Shown piece after piece: positions 1 to 8,345 of a stretch of DNA of 24,006 nucleotides. This stretch comes from an uncultured Muribaculaceae bacterium. Its GTDB lineage: Bacteria; Bacteroidota; Bacteroidia; Bacteroidales; Muribaculaceae. Where the stretch lies: contig CAJTQH010000022.1 in assembly GCA_910578305.1 (NCBI GenBank), positions 1-24,006 on the forward strand. The letters are read 5' to 3'. Below the pieces are notes generated by a model that saw only the letters and a list, made by a program, of their open reading frames with translations, was not told the DNA's origin and did no database searches. The position numbers and the translations under genes were made by a program. Position 1 is the stretch's first letter, and each line of letters begins with the position of its first letter.

Positions 1-2035
1 GGCCGACAGCCGAGTTGGCCAGCACATACTTAATGCCTTCGAGGGCATCAATCTTACCTGCTCCCCAGCGCTCGGTGGTACGCTTGGTGTTGGCATCGGT
101 AATGGATGTATTGTTGATCACTTCCATCACACGGTCGAAGTCAAGCGACGGGTCGGCCTGAAGCCAGAGTCCGATCGTGCCGGTCACATATGGACACGAC
201 ATCGAAGTACCCTGCATGGCACCCCAGTAGTAGGTCTTGCTGCCCGACTTGGCTGAAGCACACATAGTGTTGGCTGCGTTTGATCCGGCATACGAGCTGC
301 TGTAGCTCGATATGATGTTAGCCCCGGGAGCGCACACCAGCGGCAGAGTCTTGCCCTGCGGAGTGGTGCCGTAGCTTGAGAATGGCGAAATGGTGCCTAT
401 GGAGTATCCTGCGGTGGAGTTGTACTGATACACGTCGCCATTGAGGCGTCCCCATGTTGTGCGTGTGGTGTATGCACCCACCGAGAGGATGTTTTCGCCG
501 CAGCATGCGTCGTTGATCGATTCCTTGGCATCGCCTAACGAAAGGGCGGCCACAGTGGCTGTGCCTACGCCTTTCTTGAAATATACCTTGCTGCCGTACA
601 GATTGAGTTTCGTGCCGCTCTGGCCCGAGGCCTGGATCATGATATAGGCATTCTTGTTGGAGTCCTTCATGGTCACGCCATTAAACTCCATGTACACGTT
701 AAATCGGTTGTTGGCCGACGATACCGACGAGGTGAGTGTCACCGAGCCGTTGAAATTGTTGGTAAAAGCCGTGTAGTCCGACGATCTGGCCACCTGGTTC
801 TGGCCGGTGATTTCCATGATCTTTGTTGCAGTGCCCACTGAGCCGGTAAAGAGGTATATGCCCACGGTCAGAGGCTCTGCATTGCTCGACCATAGGTCGG
901 CTATGCCGTTGATAGTGCCGTCTACGAGTGTGCCGGTGTTAGGATCCATGTACACGGGCATAGTGCGCAGATAGGCATTGTTGCCTGTGGCACCGAGAGT
1001 CTTGGTCACGGATATCTTGTCCTCGCCGTCGTTGCCGGCGCTCATGCATATTATGCCGCTTTCGCCGAGGCGGGAGAGCGATTGCGCGTAATAATCGGTG
1101 CCGTCGTGCGGACCTGTTGTGCTTCCGAGCGACAGATTCACCACTACGGGCTTGCCGACCGACTTGGCGTACTCGATGATATTGCTCACTCCCTGTATGA
1201 TATTGGGGGTGTAAAGTTCACCTACTGCAAATGCCAGCTCCGATCCGGTAGCCACGCCGTAGTAAGGTATGGGCTTGTTGGTCATCATGCTGCCCGATCC
1301 TCCGCTGGCGGTGTTGAGTTTCATAAAATTGCCGTTGCCCTTGTAGCTGCCACCTATTATGCCGGCCACGTGTGTGGCATGGCCTGCCTGCGGATTGTCG
1401 GTGTTGAATTTCGATATGGTCTGGTCTGTGTACATGTCCGATGACCCGTCGTTGCTTTTCATGTGCCACAGGCGTTTGATGCGTGAGGAGCCGTCGTCGT
1501 TCTTGAAGTTGATGTGATTTGCTTCAAGACCAGTGTCCATCATGCCGCATATTACACCTGTGCCGTCAAATGCGCGTGTCTCACCCTCGTAGCTGAAGCC
1601 GCTCTGCACGGTCTGTACCTCGCTTGCCGGGCGGGCATAGTCGAGCATCGGGCTCATGCGGTCGCCGAATCCCACGCTTATCACCTGGGGCAGTGCGGCT
1701 ATGCGCTCGATGAGAGTGAGGGGGCATTTCACCACCACCACTCCGTTTACGTCGCTCACCACTTCGAGGTCAAGGCTGTCGAGCACGCTGCTTTCACAGC
1801 CTTTTTCCAGAAGTACCACAGCAGTGATCATGGGTTCCTGCTGTGCGTCGGCGCCTTGCGGTGCCAGTGTGCCGGGTGCGTTTTTCAGGCTTTGATCGCG
1901 CTTTACCTTGAAGTCGTGAAGTATCAGTCGGCCTGCCGGATTGATTTTTTGCATGGCGGGCGCTATGGAGTCCTGTGCGGAGCACATCAGCACTGAAGCC
2001 GAGAGAAACAATGTTGTAAGTAGAATTTTTTTCAT
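1..2035 (-). CDS. Secreted subtilisin-family (S8) serine protease, left operon; C-terminus beyond window
   Basis: Reading leftward from ATG at 2035, the frame stays open for 678 codons to the window edge, so the gene is partial at its 3' end. Residues 1-20 form a signal peptide (MKKILLTTLF... ending CSAQ). About residues 69-125 resemble an I9-type propeptide. The catalytic triad is visible: Asp167 in GMMDTGLEANH, His219 in GHATHVAG and Ser611 in GTSMSCP, with the oxyanion Asn in GIICMSAGND. The last visible residues, ANSAVG, align with the right-arm protease at 14063-16336 just before its C-terminal sorting domain, so roughly 70 residues are probably missing. Expected role: exported protease producing peptides for the SusC/SusD pair of the same operon (inference). 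It is the fourth gene after susC, susD and the lipoprotein, separated from the last by 94 bp holding a hairpin. Family assignment is secure; substrate is unknown. Confidence 0.93.
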   Translation of the reverse strand, partial: MKKILLTTLFLSASVLMCSAQDSIAPAMQKINPAGRLILHDFKVKRDQSLKNAPGTLAPQGADAQQEPMITAVVLLEKGCESSVLDSLDLEVVSDVNGVVVVKCPLTLIERIAALPQVISVGFGDRMSPMLDYARPASEVQTVQSGFSYEGETRAFDGTGVICGMMDTGLEANHINFKNDDGSSRIKRLWHMKSNDGSSDMYTDQTISKFNTDNPQAGHATHVAGIIGGSYKGNGNFMKLNTASGGSGSMMTNKPIPYYGVATGSELAFAVGELYTPNIIQGVSNIIEYAKSVGKPVVVNLSLGSTTGPHDGTDYYAQSLSRLGESGIICMSAGNDGEDKISVTKTLGATGNNAYLRTMPVYMDPNTGTLVDGTINGIADLWSSNAEPLTVGIYLFTGSVGTATKIMEITGQNQVARSSDYTAFTNNFNGSVTLTSSVSSANNRFNVYMEFNGVTMKDSNKNAYIMIQASGQSGTKLNLYGSKVYFKKGVGTATVAALSLGDAKESINDACCGENILSVGAYTTRTTWGRLNGDVYQYNSTAGYSIGTISPFSSYGTTPQGKTLPLVCAPGANIISSYSSSYAGSNAANTMCASAKSGSKTYYWGAMQGTSMSCPYVTGTIGLWLQADPSLDFDRVMEVINNTSITDANTKRTTERWGAGKIDALEGIKYVLANSAVG

Positions 2036-2066
2036 GGAAAATTCACTGATATGGTTTTTACGGGAA

Positions 2067-2103
2067 AAGTTGGCGCGGGGCATTACTGCCTTCGCGCCAA
2101 CTT
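2067..2103 (-). terminator. Hairpin between left lipoprotein and left protease genes
   Basis: A perfect 11-bp stem (AAGTTGGCGCG at 2067-2077 with CGCGCCAACTT at 2093-2103) encloses a 15-nt loop. Read on the minus strand, the direction of transcription, the stem runs into TTTT and then CCCG, so it could act as a partial terminator, an attenuator or an mRNA-stabilising end for the upstream genes. The right operon has a hairpin of different sequence at the same place (13987-14032). Function is inferred. Confidence 0.6.
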
Positions 2104-2129
2104 GAATTTAGTTATCTGTCAGTCGCTTA

Positions 2130-3071
2130 TCAGCGAGTCAGAGTCATGTTGCTGATGGTGCCTATGCCGTAGCCGGAGAATGCCATGGTGGTTGTGTAGT
2201 ACAGACCGCCATAGATGTTTGCATCCTGAGGTATGGTGATAGTGCTGTAAGTGCTGTCGAATGTGCAGACTGCCTGATGGTTCACTGTCACGCCCTGAGA
2301 TGTGCGATACATGCAGACGGGGAATGCCGGAGCTTCAAGACCGTAGTTGAATGCCTTGCCGTCGGTCATCATGTAGCCGTAGCCGATTTCGCATGTGCCG
2401 TTACCATTCAATTCATCATATTCGAAGTTGATAAGCGGGATCAGATAGTCTGATTCACCGAATATACCGAAGCCGTAGAGCACGTGGCCGTAGTCTTCAC
2501 TGTCGGGAGCTACTGTCTGTACGTTGATACGGTAAGAAACCTCTTTACCTGTGTTGTCAACACCGCGGAGAGTCCAGGTGCCGCACATTGAGGTGTAGGG
2601 ATCGTCCACATTGGCTATTGTCACCTGGCAGGTGGCGTTGCTTACGGTAGCACCCTGAGCCGATACGATCGAAAGTTCAAACACACGGTCGTCGTTGATT
2701 ACACCTGTTTCCCATATCGGAGTGATTTCGATGAAACCTTCAGCTTCTCCGGCGGGGATGTTTACGGTGTATGAAGTAATGTTGAAGTGCTCGCCCTTCT
2801 TTGCGGGTTCGGTGTCAGCGGGAGTTTGTGTCAGCTCCTTCACTTCAACGGTCACCACTACCTTGCCGTTGGCTTCTCCGGTCACGTTTACCGGTATGTA
2901 GGAAGGTATTTCGTTTTCGTTGAGGCTGAATGTCGCCGGCATGCTTACCGATACGCCGCCTGCAGTGTTGGTCGCACCCAGGAATGTGGGATAGTCTTCT
3001 GCATTGTTGTCCGAGCAGGCGGTCATGGCGAGAGCTGCAAGAGCAACGGCAAATATTTTATTCAGTTTCAT
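2130..3071 (-). CDS. Surface lipoprotein with Calx-beta-like domain, left operon
   Basis: This 313-residue protein starts with a lipoprotein signal (MKLNKIFAVALAALAMTAC, lipid-attachment Cys19) followed by SDNN, an acidic stretch like the surface-export signal of Bacteroidetes lipoproteins. About residues 30-155 look like a Calx-beta/Ig-type domain: IPAGEAEGFIEI, then INDDRVFELSIVSA and ending TIANVDDP. The remaining ~155 residues begin GTWTLRG and form a beta-rich domain I do not recognise. It sits where SusE/SusF-type accessory lipoproteins sit in other Sus operons, 32 bp after susD, so a role in cargo binding at the cell surface beside SusC/SusD is likely but inferred. The first half matches the right-arm lipoprotein at 13036-13944; the C-terminal half does not match clearly, which may reflect different cargo. 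Confidence 0.85.
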   Translation of the reverse strand: MKLNKIFAVALAALAMTACSDNNAEDYPTFLGATNTAGGVSVSMPATFSLNENEIPSYIPVNVTGEANGKVVVTVEVKELTQTPADTEPAKKGEHFNITSYTVNIPAGEAEGFIEITPIWETGVINDDRVFELSIVSAQGATVSNATCQVTIANVDDPYTSMCGTWTLRGVDNTGKEVSYRINVQTVAPDSEDYGHVLYGFGIFGESDYLIPLINFEYDELNGNGTCEIGYGYMMTDGKAFNYGLEAPAFPVCMYRTSQGVTVNHQAVCTFDSTYSTITIPQDANIYGGLYYTTTMAFSGYGIGTISNMTLTR

Positions 3072-3103
3072 ATTTGTTTTCTCTTTGAATGTTGCACACT
3101 AAA

Positions 3104-4669
3104 TTAATAACGCGGGTTCTGCTGACCTTTGAGCTGCGGGTTAACCTGCATTTCGCGAGTCGGGATCGGCCAGATGAAGCGGTAGTCGTTGGGCTGGTAA
3201 GTCATGTTGTTGGCCTGTTTTACGATCACGTCCATGATATACGACAGCGGAGCGAGCTGAGTGCCTTCGAATACATCGAAGCCTGCCTCACGAGTAAATC
3301 CGTTGCCCCAGCGACGGAGGTCGCTCAGACGGAAGCCTTCGCCGATGAGTTCTTTGCCGCGTTCGGCGCGGATCTGATTCACGAGGCCGGCACCCGAATA
3401 GTTCTGTGCGGTGTATCCTTCGATACGTGCGGTACGCAGATCGTTGAGATATGCGTTGGCCTTGGCTTCGTTCTTCTGTGCGCCGTCGGCTGCATAGGCT
3501 TCGGCAGCGATCAGATAGAGTTCCGACAGACGGAAGGGCTTACCCTTGTTGAGCATGGCGTTGGTCGAACCGGTGTTGAGCTCGGGGTTGCCGGGGAATT
3601 TGGTGAATGCATAAGCATAGTAGTTTTCACCGGCTACTTCCATAGGCTGATAGAGTTCGAAGAATGCATCGAAGCGCACGTCACCTTCGCCGTACGAAAG
3701 TATCACGTCGGCGGTGGGGATGTAGTCAGAAGAGTTCTTCTGGTTGTTGCGGTAGTAGTTGGCGCCTATATCCTGGCCGCCGGTGCCTTTTGCAGCGTAG
3801 GGCACGAAGAGGAGCTCGTCGCCGGAGTCGTTGATCCACATGTCGGCGTAGGCATCAGCCTGGGTGAGTTCGTAGTTGCCTGAGTTGATCACATATTCTG
3901 CTTTCTCGGCAGCGGTCTTGTAATCCTGGGCAAGCAGAGCCACGCGGGCATGGAGAGCCTCACACACGTATGAGCTTACGCGTTCGGTGTTGGGGTTGCA
4001 GTACTGCGACGATACGTTTTCCTCGTATTCACGCATCAGGGCTGCAGCAGCGGTGAGCTCGTCGGTGATATACTTCACTGATTCGCGGATGGTGCTGCGG
4101 CCTACGTAGGTCGAACGGTTACCCGAAGGATGGTATTCGGTCTCGATCTGCAGACCCTTGCCGGGAGCGTCGAGGTCGGCCACATTGTAGTTGACATATT
4201 TGTCAAGCATGTAGGCATAGGCCCATGCGCGTGAGAACATTGCAGTGCCTTTGTAGTACTTGAGAGTGTACTTTTCTGTTTCGGTGAAGTCGTCGCTTGC
4301 TATCAGTGCGTCAACGCGGGGCACAAAGTAGTTGGCATCGTTGACCTGGATATACAGGTTGTAATAGATGTTGGCCATGTCGGTGTCGCCGGGCTGAATC
4401 TGTCCGAGAGAGAGGAGACCGCCACGGTTACCGTTGTCCGACAGACCGATAAACTGATCCATCTGCACATCGGGGAAGAAGAGGTAGTTGCTTCCGCACT
4501 TGTTGCGCATGTGGGCATACATACCGTTGACAAATGCCTGGCAGTCATCCATTGTGAGGATGTAGGTGCTCTGGTCGATCACACCGAAATTGGTGGTGTC
4601 CATGTCGCAGGATGTGGTGAGCATCGCAGCCGACATCAGAAGTCCTATATATGTTTTTTTCATTTTCAT
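3104..4669 (-). CDS. SusD/RagB-family surface lipoprotein, left operon
   Basis: A 521-residue protein of usual SusD length. The signal peptide ends in the lipobox LTTSC (Cys21), followed by DMDTT. The C-terminal part has typical family features: FRLSELYLIAAEAYA, then LRTARIEGY and the RGKELIGEGFRLSDLRRWG segment, ending in QQNPRY. SusD proteins form the lid over the SusC barrel and capture cargo at the cell surface. A second in-frame ATG lies two codons in (4663) and would give MKKTY, equally good as a start; no ribosome-binding site decides between them. It follows susC by 36 bp and precedes the lipoprotein gene by 32 bp, so co-transcription is likely. Peptide rather than glycan cargo is suggested by the protease in the operon, but the sequence does not show the ligand. 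Confidence 0.95.
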   Translation of the reverse strand: MKMKKTYIGLLMSAAMLTTSCDMDTTNFGVIDQSTYILTMDDCQAFVNGMYAHMRNKCGSNYLFFPDVQMDQFIGLSDNGNRGGLLSLGQIQPGDTDMANIYYNLYIQVNDANYFVPRVDALIASDDFTETEKYTLKYYKGTAMFSRAWAYAYMLDKYVNYNVADLDAPGKGLQIETEYHPSGNRSTYVGRSTIRESVKYITDELTAAAALMREYEENVSSQYCNPNTERVSSYVCEALHARVALLAQDYKTAAEKAEYVINSGNYELTQADAYADMWINDSGDELLFVPYAAKGTGGQDIGANYYRNNQKNSSDYIPTADVILSYGEGDVRFDAFFELYQPMEVAGENYYAYAFTKFPGNPELNTGSTNAMLNKGKPFRLSELYLIAAEAYAADGAQKNEAKANAYLNDLRTARIEGYTAQNYSGAGLVNQIRAERGKELIGEGFRLSDLRRWGNGFTREAGFDVFEGTQLAPLSYIMDVIVKQANNMTYQPNDYRFIWPIPTREMQVNPQLKGQQNPRY

Positions 4670-4705
4670 TTTTAATCTGTTTTCAGAGGTTAAACATAGT
4701 GATGA

Positions 4706-7700
4706 TTAGAAGCTAACCTCAATACCGAATTCGTACTGACGGGTGTTCGGGTACTGGAATTTAACCATATTGCTCTGAGGTTCGGGATCGTAACCGGAGA
4801 AGTTGGTGATAGTCCAGAGGTTACGTCCGGTGAAATGGAGCTGCAGACCTTTCAGCCCCCATTTGTTGACAAGCGCGGTGGGGAAGTCGTAAGCCACGGT
4901 GAGGTTTTTCAGACGGGTGAACGAAGCGTCTTCAAGCCAGCCGGTGTCATCGCCGAGGTGGAGTTCCTCACCAAGAGCGGGAACGTCGGTCACCTGACCC
5001 GGTTCGCGCCAGAAGTTCAAGGCCTGTACGCTCTGGTTGTACGAAGCACCGAAGCCGGTGGGGTTACAGATGAAGTACTTGTCATTGTTGATCATGTACT
5101 TGCCGCTCTGGAATACGAAGTTGGCTGTAGCCGAGAGGCCTTTCCAGCGAACGGTGGCGCCGAAGCCGCCGGTCCAGGGAGCATACTGTGTCTTGCCGGT
5201 CTTAACATAAGCGTCGGAGGGGAACTGCTTGGTTGGGTTGTCGTTCTTGTCGAGCCATACCTGCTTACCGTCGGCGGGATCAACACCTACATAGCGCACG
5301 AGGTAGAACTGTCCGAACGGGCCGCCCTTTTCCATGATCAGACCGGTGTTGGCTATTACGTATTCGTCGTTGCCGTCCCAGAGTTCAGTAATCTCGTTGT
5401 CGTTGTACGCCATCTGGAAACGTGCGCCTACGTACCAGTCTTTGTTTTCAAAGATATCGCCGTTGACTTCAAATTCGAAGCCCTGGTTCTGCATCGAGCA
5501 TACGTTGTAGCTACCGGAAGCTATACCGGTTGTAAGAGAGAAGGGTATGGTGTAGATCATATCCTTGGTAGTACGTCTGTACCAGTCGGCTGCTATCGAA
5601 ACGCGGTCAAACAGGCGTACGTTTACACCGAGGTCGTGTGTCCAGATGGTTTCCCATTTGAGTTTGTCGTTCTGGAAGCCGCTGAGCACTGTGCCGCTTT
5701 CGCCTGCGTAGCCGTTGGATACAGATCCGAGGTAGCCCTGCCATGCAAAGTTGGCCACGCCGTCGTTACCGGCCGAACCATAGCTGTAGTGGAGACGGAG
5801 GTCATTGACTATGGTGCTTTCCTTGAGGAATTCGTTTTTGAGATTCCACATCACGCCGAATGCACCGAAGTTGGCCCAGCGGTTGTTTGGGGCGAGCATT
5901 GAGGAACCGTCGCGACGATAAGAGAAGTCAACGAAGTACTTGTTGTCGTAGTTGTAGTTACCGTTTACGAAGTATGAGTTGGTGACTACTTCTGCAAGTG
6001 AGCGTGATACATTGCCAATGGTTACGGTAGTACCCTGATTGAGGAGGTTCATGCGGATGTCGGAAGTTCCACGGGTGGTTACACCGAAGCCGTTAGAGCG
6101 GCTGATGATGGCTTCCTGGCCTACGAGTAACGAAGCATGGTGCTTGTCGGCAATAGAGAAATTGTATTCAGCGGTGTTGGTGTAAGTAAACTGGTAGTAG
6201 CGGGTGAAGGATTCGCCGTTTGAACCGGTGTTGAGGTCACCCACATTACCTGAGCCTACGAGTGCGCCCATTTCAGTGCGGAATGTCTTGCGCGGATCGA
6301 TGGTCTGGCTTTGACGGTTGTCATAGCCCTCCATGGACTGCTGAGCCTTGATTATAAGACCATTTATCGGATTGATCTGCTCATAGAGACGGATGTTGCC
6401 GGTCAGACGGTTTGTGCCGTAGTGGTTGTACGAGTACATGTACCAGGGCATGGTGATGTTGGAGTAGGGGAGTTTCTCGGTCTTTGAGCCGTAGACGATG
6501 TCGCCGTTTTCGTTGAACTTATAGTTGTAGGGAGAGTCGTAGGGAAGAGCCATACGGGCGAGTAGCATCGGGTTTTCGAGGTAGAGGTCGTCTGAATCGT
6601 CCTCAAGATTGGCTTTTGACTTGCGGAAGCCAACGTTGCCGATGAAACCTACACGGAACCAGTCGTTAACCTTGGCGTCGAGTGACCAGCTGAGGGTCGT
6701 ACGGCGCATTTCAGAGTTCTGGATGATACCCTGCTGCATGTAGTGGCCGAGGCTCACGTAGTAGCTGAGGTTGTCAGAACCACCGGTCACGTTGCCTTCA
6801 ACGCTGTAGGTGGGAGCACTGCTGCGGAACAATTCATCGCGCCATGTGGTAGATATGCCATAGTTGTTGATGAGGTTCTGAATGTTAGCGCTCAGCGGCT
6901 GGCCGATGAGATTGCGGAATTCCATGTACTGCTGAGAGTTCATCATGTCCACGTTGTCAGGCACCATCTGGCTCCAGCCGTAGGCTGCGCGTACGGTAGC
7001 TTTGGCATTGCCGCCGAATTTACCTTTCTTGGTGGTGATCACGATGATACCGTTTGCACCACGGCTACCGTAGATAGAGATCGAAGCACCGTCTTTGAGC
7101 ACGGTCACGCTTTCGATGTCGGCGGGATTCATCGAGTTGAAGAATGATGAGGAAACGGGTGCGCCGTCGCAGATGTAGAGAGGTTCGGAGCTTGCAGAAA
7201 GTGAACTCTGACCACGGAGTACTACATTGGGATTAGAGTTGGGGTCACCTGAGCTGGAGTTGATCTTCAAGCTTGATACCTGACCCTGAAGAGCATCGAC
7301 GAAGTTGGATGCAGGAGTGTTCTGGAATACTTTTTCGTCAACTACTGCAACAGAACCCACTACCGAACCGATCGACTTAGCCGAACCGTAACCGGTTACA
7401 ACCACCTTGTCGAGTACTTTGGAGTCATTGTCCATGAATATCTTCATGTTGTCCGACAGAGATGCGGTTTTCGGTTTGAAGCCCACGTAAGTCACGGTAA
7501 TTTCCTTTACCGAGGCGGGTACTGTGAGTGTGAATTGACCGTCAGCGTCGGTGAGAACGCCAATAGTAGTGCCTACGGCCTTAACTGTTGCGCCGATCAG
7601 AGGTTCGTTCTCGGCTGAGCTCAGCACCGTGCCGTGGTATGTGCGGTTCTGCTGTGCAGAGGCGCTCATAGCAAGTGTCACGATGGCTGCAAGTAATAAA

Positions 7701-7714
7701 AACAGCTTTTTCAT
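4706..7714 (-). CDS. SusC/RagA-family TonB-dependent outer-membrane transporter, left operon
   Basis: A 1002-residue protein. Signal peptide at 1-20 (ending SASAQ), carboxypeptidase-D regulatory-like domain at about 24-95 (YHGTVLSSAENEPLIGATVK...), a conserved VVVTGYGS segment near 105, a plug domain with ESVTVLKDGASISIYGSRGA, then a long beta-barrel ending in the aromatic FGIEVSF typical of outer-membrane barrels. It imports cargo handed over by the SusD lid, powered by TonB. The plug carries DGAS and RGAN where the family, and the right-arm paralogue, have DAAS and RAAN. The first ~69 codons and the 37-bp leader are 97% identical to those of the right susC (8383-11415), then identity drops sharply. 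The best promoter found in the divergent centre points away from this gene, so in the sequenced orientation it may be weakly expressed (inference). Confidence 0.95.
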   Translation of the reverse strand: MKKLFLLLAAIVTLAMSASAQQNRTYHGTVLSSAENEPLIGATVKAVGTTIGVLTDADGQFTLTVPASVKEITVTYVGFKPKTASLSDNMKIFMDNDSKVLDKVVVTGYGSAKSIGSVVGSVAVVDEKVFQNTPASNFVDALQGQVSSLKINSSSGDPNSNPNVVLRGQSSLSASSEPLYICDGAPVSSSFFNSMNPADIESVTVLKDGASISIYGSRGANGIIVITTKKGKFGGNAKATVRAAYGWSQMVPDNVDMMNSQQYMEFRNLIGQPLSANIQNLINNYGISTTWRDELFRSSAPTYSVEGNVTGGSDNLSYYVSLGHYMQQGIIQNSEMRRTTLSWSLDAKVNDWFRVGFIGNVGFRKSKANLEDDSDDLYLENPMLLARMALPYDSPYNYKFNENGDIVYGSKTEKLPYSNITMPWYMYSYNHYGTNRLTGNIRLYEQINPINGLIIKAQQSMEGYDNRQSQTIDPRKTFRTEMGALVGSGNVGDLNTGSNGESFTRYYQFTYTNTAEYNFSIADKHHASLLVGQEAIISRSNGFGVTTRGTSDIRMNLLNQGTTVTIGNVSRSLAEVVTNSYFVNGNYNYDNKYFVDFSYRRDGSSMLAPNNRWANFGAFGVMWNLKNEFLKESTIVNDLRLHYSYGSAGNDGVANFAWQGYLGSVSNGYAGESGTVLSGFQNDKLKWETIWTHDLGVNVRLFDRVSIAADWYRRTTKDMIYTIPFSLTTGIASGSYNVCSMQNQGFEFEVNGDIFENKDWYVGARFQMAYNDNEITELWDGNDEYVIANTGLIMEKGGPFGQFYLVRYVGVDPADGKQVWLDKNDNPTKQFPSDAYVKTGKTQYAPWTGGFGATVRWKGLSATANFVFQSGKYMINNDKYFICNPTGFGASYNQSVQALNFWREPGQVTDVPALGEELHLGDDTGWLEDASFTRLKNLTVAYDFPTALVNKWGLKGLQLHFTGRNLWTITNFSGYDPEPQSNMVKFQYPNTRQYEFGIEVSF

Positions 7715-7751
7715 ACTAAATAATAAAATTAGACATATAATGAATTGATTT
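7509..7751 (-). repeat. Long inverted repeat, left arm (5' end of left susC plus leader)
   Basis: Read on the minus strand from 7751 to 7509, this 243-bp stretch matches 8346-8588 on the plus strand with 7 mismatches and no gaps (97%). The first 90 positions are identical: 37 bp of untranslated leader and the first 53 bp of coding sequence. All 7 mismatches lie in the coding part. The match starts abruptly at 7751 and ends abruptly at 7509. Confidence 0.95.
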
Positions 7752-7824
7752 CTTTGTTCATCGCCTGGATGCAGATGCTGAAATGTGATTGTTTTACCTT
7801 TCTGTCAGTTTCTTAGCTAATCTT

Positions 7825-7832
7825 CAAATCTA
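7825..7832 (-). promoter_or_regulatory. Possible -7 element for left susC, without a -33 partner
   Basis: On the minus strand this reads TAGATTTG, a full match to the Bacteroides -7 consensus TAnnTTTG, about 111 bp before the left susC start. No TTTG lies 19-21 bp upstream; that position falls in the 21-bp inverted repeat. It may be a weak or activator-dependent promoter, or chance. If real, the left operon would not depend wholly on the promoter in the core. Confidence 0.3.
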
Positions 7833-7851
7833 TTGTGCCTTATCTTTTTGT

Positions 7852-7872
7852 TAATTATCTCTTATGAAGAGA
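7852..7872 (+). repeat. Short inverted repeat, left copy (probable inversion site)
   Basis: These 21 bp are the exact reverse complement of 8284-8304. Bases just outside and just inside both copies do not match, so the repeat has sharp ends and is not part of the longer 243-bp arms. The site has inner dyad symmetry, TCTCTT and AAGAGA around ATG, as expected for a site bound by a recombinase or regulator dimer. Confidence 0.9.
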
Positions 7873-8239
7873 GCGTCATACAACGCGTGTATTTTATTTA
7901 AATTTCACAATCCCACCGATGCAGCTCTATACGAGTGTGTTTTTGATAGCTACACATTATTATATTAGTTGTCTTTCAGATTGCATGCTTTTTGTCCATG
8001 TCGACAATGCTGTGCGGTATTTCCCTGTTTCCGCTTTCAATTTGATTGCAATTAGCCCGATTGAATGGCTATTTATCATGAAATTCAAGAAAAAAAGTAT
8101 CTTTACGGATTATTTAACATTTTAAAACAATTCTTTATAACTATGTTGTATAACACAATCTTTCAACACATTAAGACTTTGGAGATATTGAATTCCAAGA
8201 TCTTTTTTTGTTAAAATCTGAAAATAAGTGCTTTTAATT

Positions 8240-8271
8240 GTTGCGCTGTTGACTTTTTATTACTAATTTCG
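8240..8271 (+). promoter_or_regulatory. Bacteroides-type promoter reading toward right susC, inside the invertible core
   Basis: GTTG at 8240-8243 (consensus -33 TTTG, one mismatch), a 20-bp spacer, and TAATTTCG at 8264-8271 (consensus TAnnTTTG, one mismatch). Transcription would start near 8278, a few bases before the right 21-bp repeat, giving a leader of about 105 nt before the ATG at 8383. It is the best match I found on either strand within the core. Inversion of the core would point it at the left susC. The call rests on consensus alone. Confidence 0.55.
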
Positions 8272-8283
8272 CAAAATCCAATA

Positions 8284-8304
8284 TCTCTTCATAAGAGATA
8301 ATTA
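8284..8304 (-). repeat. Short inverted repeat, right copy (probable inversion site)
   Basis: Exact 21-bp reverse complement of 7852-7872. Here the inner dyad is longer: TATCTCTT (8282-8289), CAT, AAGAGATA (8293-8300), an 8-bp stem with a 3-base loop. Because the predicted start site is near 8278, this hairpin would sit at the very 5' end of the right operon's mRNA. Confidence 0.9.
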
Positions 8305-8345
8305 GGGGCTGATATATTCACATCCTGCAAGGACGAAAAAGAAGA

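Noticed and set aside
3089..3883. 264-codon open frame opposite the left susD
   Set aside because: Antisense shadow of the SusD gene, without signal peptide or known motifs.
4835..5902. 355-codon open frame opposite the left susC
   Set aside because: Lies wholly antisense to a well-supported SusC gene; the protein resembles nothing and reflects codon bias of the true strand.
7919..8125. 68-codon open frame on the plus strand inside the invertible core
   Set aside because: No recognisable domain or start signal, unusual composition for this genome, and it fills AT-rich control DNA between divergent operons.
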